7,403 nucleotides of DNA, from positions 1 to 7,403 of the forward strand of contig JAKLHU010000096.1 of assembly GCA_022709995.1 (NCBI GenBank), given 5' to 3'. The translations under genes were made by a program, and so were the position numbers. This document shows, piece after piece, positions 5,318 through 7,403 of this stretch. The stretch's first letter is position 1; the number at the start of each line of letters is the position of its first letter. Source of the stretch: Verrucomicrobiota bacterium (GTDB lineage: Bacteria > Verrucomicrobiota > Lentisphaeria > Oligosphaerales > Oligosphaeraceae). The notes beneath the pieces are model-generated. The model was given only the letters and a program-made list of their open reading frames with translations, ran no database searches and was not told the origin of the DNA.

Positions 5318-5680
5318 ATGAACATCAAAGTCATCAAAAACGATGCCGAGCTTGATGCCGCCATGAAGCGCCTGGAAGCGCTGGCACTGGCAAACCCTGA
5401 GCCAACAGGCGAAGTCGCGGACGAGATTGAGCTGCTTTCGCTGATTATTTCCGACTACGAAAACAAACATTATCCGATTGAAGCCCCAACCCCAGTCGAG
5501 GCGATAAAATTCGCCATGGAGCAGCGGGGCCTGAAGCCAAAGGACATCGCCCCTTGCTTTGGCTCCCTCTCGCGCACGTACGAGGTGCTTAACGGCGCCC
5601 GGGGACTGTCATTGAATATGATTCGCCGCCTGCATCAGCAATATGCCATTCCCGCGCACTGCCTGATTGGCCAACCGTAG
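5318..5680 (+). CDS. higA: HigA-family antitoxin, HTH transcriptional regulator
   Basis: The 120-residue protein is the antitoxin partner of HigB: it neutralises the toxin by binding and is expected to repress the higBA promoter. The N-terminal 55 residues are acidic and helical (ELDAAMKRLEAL; EVADEIELLSLIISDYE), as in the long-type HigA proteins in which this part contacts the toxin. The C-terminal half is a HigA-type helix-turn-helix: PVEAIKFAMEQRGLKPKDIA (59-78), then SRTYEVLNGARGLSLNMIRRLH (85-106) and the IPAHCLI end. The start is set by AGGAGG seven bases upstream. It begins 11 bp after the higB stop. The order is toxin before antitoxin, which is the rule for higBA. The region around its start is markedly AT-richer than the flanking metabolic genes, suggesting acquisition by transfer. 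Confidence 0.92.
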   Translation: MNIKVIKNDAELDAAMKRLEALALANPEPTGEVADEIELLSLIISDYENKHYPIEAPTPVEAIKFAMEQRGLKPKDIAPCFGSLSRTYEVLNGARGLSLNMIRRLHQQYAIPAHCLIGQP

Positions 5681-5736
5681 GGGCAGCCAGCATGCCTTTC
5701 CTGCCGGGGACTTAATCAAGGATGCGGGACACAAGA

Positions 5737-6273
5737 ATGGACACTACTGACATAATTTCATTGAAGAAAAAGATTCTTATCATCGCCGGCCCCAACGGCG
5801 CGGGCAAAACCACTTTTGCCGCGGAGTTTCTGCCCCGGGAAGCTCGCTGCCCGGCCTTTATCAACGCCGACCTGATCGCCGCCGGGCTGGCGCCTTTCGA
5901 ACCAGAGCGCGCAGCTTTCCGCGCCGGTCGGTTGATGCTGGAGGAGATGCACAACCATGTCCGGCGAGGCGAGAGTTTCGCTTTCGAGACAACCCTGAGC
6001 GGCCGGGGTTACGCTGAACTGATTCCCGCCTGGCAGACACAGGGCTTCGTCGTCAAACTGTTCTTTTTGCGGCTCGCCTCGCCGGAACTGGCCATTGCCC
6101 GGGTACGGCAACGAGTGCGGGAGGGCGGCCACAACATCCCAGAGCCGGTCATCCGGCGCCGCTTTGCCTCGGGGTTGAGTAATTTCGAAACCTTATACAA
6201 ACCGCTGGTCGATGAATGGGCGCTTTACGACAATTCCGGCGGCGAGCCGATATTGATCGAAGAAGGAATGTAA
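5737..6273 (+). CDS. zeta-toxin-like P-loop kinase (AAA/zeta toxin family)
   Basis: This is a small P-loop NTPase of the zeta-toxin-like group, whose studied members phosphorylate UDP-N-acetylglucosamine or other nucleotide-linked sugars. From ATG 5737 (178 residues), the Walker A loop is GPNGAGKTT (18-26) with Lys24. FINADLIAAG follows, with Asp45 at the place of the zeta catalytic base, then FAFETTLSG (81-89). The arginine-rich lid RVRQRVREGGHNIPEPVIRRRF (122-143) has the usual position. All key elements are present, so it is probably active. ATG 5722 in the same frame would add five residues. I prefer 5737 because GGGA lies seven bases upstream, but the choice is uncertain. It starts 56 bp after higA on the same strand and ends 2 bp before a small basic gene, as in a toxin-antitoxin pair. 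The substrate and any toxicity are inferred from the family; some members are housekeeping-like kinases. Confidence 0.85.
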   Translation: MDTTDIISLKKKILIIAGPNGAGKTTFAAEFLPREARCPAFINADLIAAGLAPFEPERAAFRAGRLMLEEMHNHVRRGESFAFETTLSGRGYAELIPAWQTQGFVVKLFFLRLASPELAIARVRQRVREGGHNIPEPVIRRRFASGLSNFETLYKPLVDEWALYDNSGGEPILIEEGM

Positions 6274-6275
6274 CT

Positions 6276-6467
6276 ATGAAAAAGCAAACTATTAATTTGA
6301 ACCAGAAACAGCTGAAACGCGATCCCGACCTGGCGGCGGCGGAGATCGCTATGCGACGAGCCGCGGCAAAGGCCCGGCAAAAAGCCCAGCAAGTATCAGC
6401 AGGAGTCATGCTGTGGAAGGATGGCCAGGTCGTTGAGGAACGGCAACAAAAACTATCCGGCAAGTGA
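6276..6467 (+). CDS. small charged protein, probable partner/antitoxin of the zeta-like kinase
   Basis: The 63-residue protein begins MKKQTINLNQKQL, followed by RDPDLAAAEIAMRRAAAKARQKAQQ (about 15-39), an alanine-, lysine- and arginine-rich stretch likely to be a long helix. It ends in the short strand-like segment VMLWKDGQVVEE. I recall small proteins with a DP-LAAAE helix and a W-(K/R)DG-(K/Q)-(I/V)VE tail accompanying zeta-like kinases, but know of no function shown for them. It does not resemble the classical epsilon antitoxin. AAGGAA seven bases before ATG 6276 is a good ribosome site, and only two bases separate it from the kinase stop, so the genes are translationally coupled. A frame open upstream to 6216 lies inside the kinase gene and is not used. 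The antitoxin role is inferred from position and size. Confidence 0.75.
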   Translation: MKKQTINLNQKQLKRDPDLAAAEIAMRRAAAKARQKAQQVSAGVMLWKDGQVVEERQQKLSGK

Positions 6468-6689
6468 CCCTGAAAATCAGACGATGCCGCCGGATTTCGA
6501 CCGACTCCACCGCCAGAGTGAGCGATTGTGCCTGCCTGCCAATGACGACGACAAGATTGAATTCCGCCGTCGAATGATTACTTTCACCATGTACCATTTT
6601 GTCTGGATCTGGCGTGCCATTCCTGGCTCTATCCAGCGGCACGCACGACCTCTCCCCTTCCTGCCTTGTCACAACGGAGCCAAAAACTT
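6468..6689 (+). other. intergenic region between the kinase-partner pair and the secreted protein gene
   Basis: No gene is recognised in these 222 bases. Open frames cross it on both strands but lack ribosome sites and family resemblance. CTGGAT (6603-6608) and ATCCAG (6631-6636) form a weak inverted repeat. No T-run hairpin is seen after the stop at 6467. A promoter for the gene at 6690 is expected here but no convincing pair of boxes stands out. Confidence 0.5.
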
Positions 6690-7403
6690 ATGCGCCCTTC
6701 ACCACCCCTGCTGCTGACGCTGGCGATGCTGTGCCTGCCCCTGTTCGCCTTTGGCCAGGAACGCTGCGACCCGGAAGCCGAAGCCTATCTCAAGCAGCTC
6801 GCCGCCGCCTCGGCCAGCTACGCCCCGCGCTCGGGGCGCACCGCGTTCTTTGCCCGCGCCCAGCTCAAATACGGCCTGGAGCGCTCCGACTACCTGCACC
6901 GCTGGGGCGACCGGCCGCTGCTCCAGGACACGTCGTTCCAGGACCGGGGCACGTTCACGGTCAACAACGGCGCCTATTCCGACATCGGCTTCCTCAATCC
7001 GCTCTCCTATCGGACCATGGCCGGAGTCCTCAAGCGCTTTGACATCGACGGCTTCGCGTTCTTCCCCGGCACCAAGGGCCGCCGCGACTTGTACCGGCAC
7101 TGCGGAACGCCGGGCGCGACCATCGCCGTGCTGCCGGAAATCACCTATTCGAGCTTCACGCCGCCCGGAACGGCCGTCGACCCGGCCCTGCTGGAAACGT
7201 ACCTGGAGCTGGCGGCAGAGGCCCTGACTTCGCCGCAGGCCTACCGGATCAACGGCAAAATCGTCGTCACCACCTATCCCGGGCCGGCGGCAGGCAACGA
7301 CGTGGTCTTCTGGGCCGCCTTGAAAAAAGCCCTGGTCGAACGCCTCGGCGACCATTTCATCATCATGCCGTACGCCACGCTGACCCACATCACCAAGACC
7401 GGC
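6690..7403 (+). CDS. secreted protein, probable GH71/GH99-like glycoside hydrolase (N-terminal part)
   Basis: An open frame of 238 codons runs from ATG 6690 to the end of the window without a stop. GGAG (6676-6679) lies ten bases upstream. The start MRPSPPLLLTLAMLCLPLFAFGQ is a clear signal peptide with probable cleavage after AFG (residues 20-22), so the product is exported. The mature part has alternating strand and helix segments of a (beta/alpha)8 barrel: KRFDIDGFAFF, ATIAVLPEITY, YRINGKIVVTTYPGP, then HFIIMPY. 'Cannot-see-the-end' barrels with an 'IDGFAFF' strand and a 'SPQAYRINGKIVV' segment resemble glycoside hydrolases of the GH71 (alpha-1,3-glucanase) and GH99-like groups, which would degrade an extracellular polysaccharide or glycan. 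Catalytic residues cannot be assigned from this part. The gene is separated from the toxin-antitoxin genes by 222 bp and is probably an independent unit. GC content returns to the high level of the metabolic operon. Confidence 0.7.
   Translation, partial: MRPSPPLLLTLAMLCLPLFAFGQERCDPEAEAYLKQLAAASASYAPRSGRTAFFARAQLKYGLERSDYLHRWGDRPLLQDTSFQDRGTFTVNNGAYSDIGFLNPLSYRTMAGVLKRFDIDGFAFFPGTKGRRDLYRHCGTPGATIAVLPEITYSSFTPPGTAVDPALLETYLELAAEALTSPQAYRINGKIVVTTYPGPAAGNDVVFWAALKKALVERLGDHFIIMPYATLTHITKTG

Noticed and set aside
5691..5714. seven-codon open frame between higA and the kinase gene
   Set aside because: ATG to TAA gives only MPFLPGT with no sign of selection. It could be a leader peptide but there is no attenuator structure to support it.
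6406..6717. open frames on both strands across the 6468-6689 gap
   Set aside because: They overlap the small partner gene out of frame, lack ribosome sites and show no family resemblance. A degraded gene cannot be excluded but nothing supports one.
6699..7388. 229-codon open frame on the - strand
   Set aside because: It is antisense to the secreted protein gene, which has a signal peptide, ribosome site and uninterrupted frame to the window end.

Overview
The window is GC-rich bacterial chromosome with Shine-Dalgarno-led genes. Its one hint about lineage is a short CATCGGTGTT tandem repeat between genes. From memory, repeats of this type litter intergenic DNA in the Planctomycetes-Verrucomicrobia-Lentisphaerae group and some other environmental phyla. 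A secreted GH71/GH99-like protein at the right edge would fit such an organism. This placement is a weak guess and no taxonomic marker gene is present.

Layout. Left (1-676, + strand): the last codons of an unidentified gene, then msrA, a methionine sulfoxide reductase with a probable lipoprotein signal. Then (677-864) a short convergent intergenic stretch that holds a decayed copy of the 3' end of the neighbouring oxidoreductase gene, a four-unit 10-bp tandem repeat and a hairpin. Centre (865-4714, - strand): a four-gene cluster transcribed leftwards. In transcription order it encodes an AtuA/DUF1446 protein, a DUF4387 protein, a serine beta-lactamase-like hydrolase and a PIG3-type quinone oxidoreductase. 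The first three overlap (14 bp, then a 4-bp ATGA) and are almost certainly one operon; the fourth starts 91 bp further on. This looks like an uncharacterised metabolic operon acting on an organic acid, ester or isoprenoid-like substrate, but the substrate cannot be read from sequence.

Right of a 307-bp divergent intergenic region (4715-5021) lie two consecutive toxin-first modules on the + strand. The first is higB-higA (5022-5680), a RelE-superfamily mRNA interferase with its HTH antitoxin. The second is a zeta-toxin-like P-loop kinase followed 2 bp later by a 63-residue charged protein that is probably its partner (5737-6467). The base composition of the higBA part is visibly lower in GC than the metabolic operon (21 of 60 bases G+C from 5281; 43 of 60 from 3661), consistent with a mobile defence/stability cassette. 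A near-consensus promoter lies at the end of higB just ahead of higA, and a small palindrome sits where a higBA operator would be expected.

Right edge (6690-7403, + strand): the N-terminal 238 residues of a secreted protein, probably a (beta/alpha)8-barrel glycoside hydrolase of the GH71/GH99-like group, running off the window.

The most interesting parts are the tandem toxin-antitoxin modules (especially the non-epsilon partner of the zeta-like kinase), the AtuA-DUF4387-hydrolase operon, and the duplicated oxidoreductase 3' end beside the tandem repeat.
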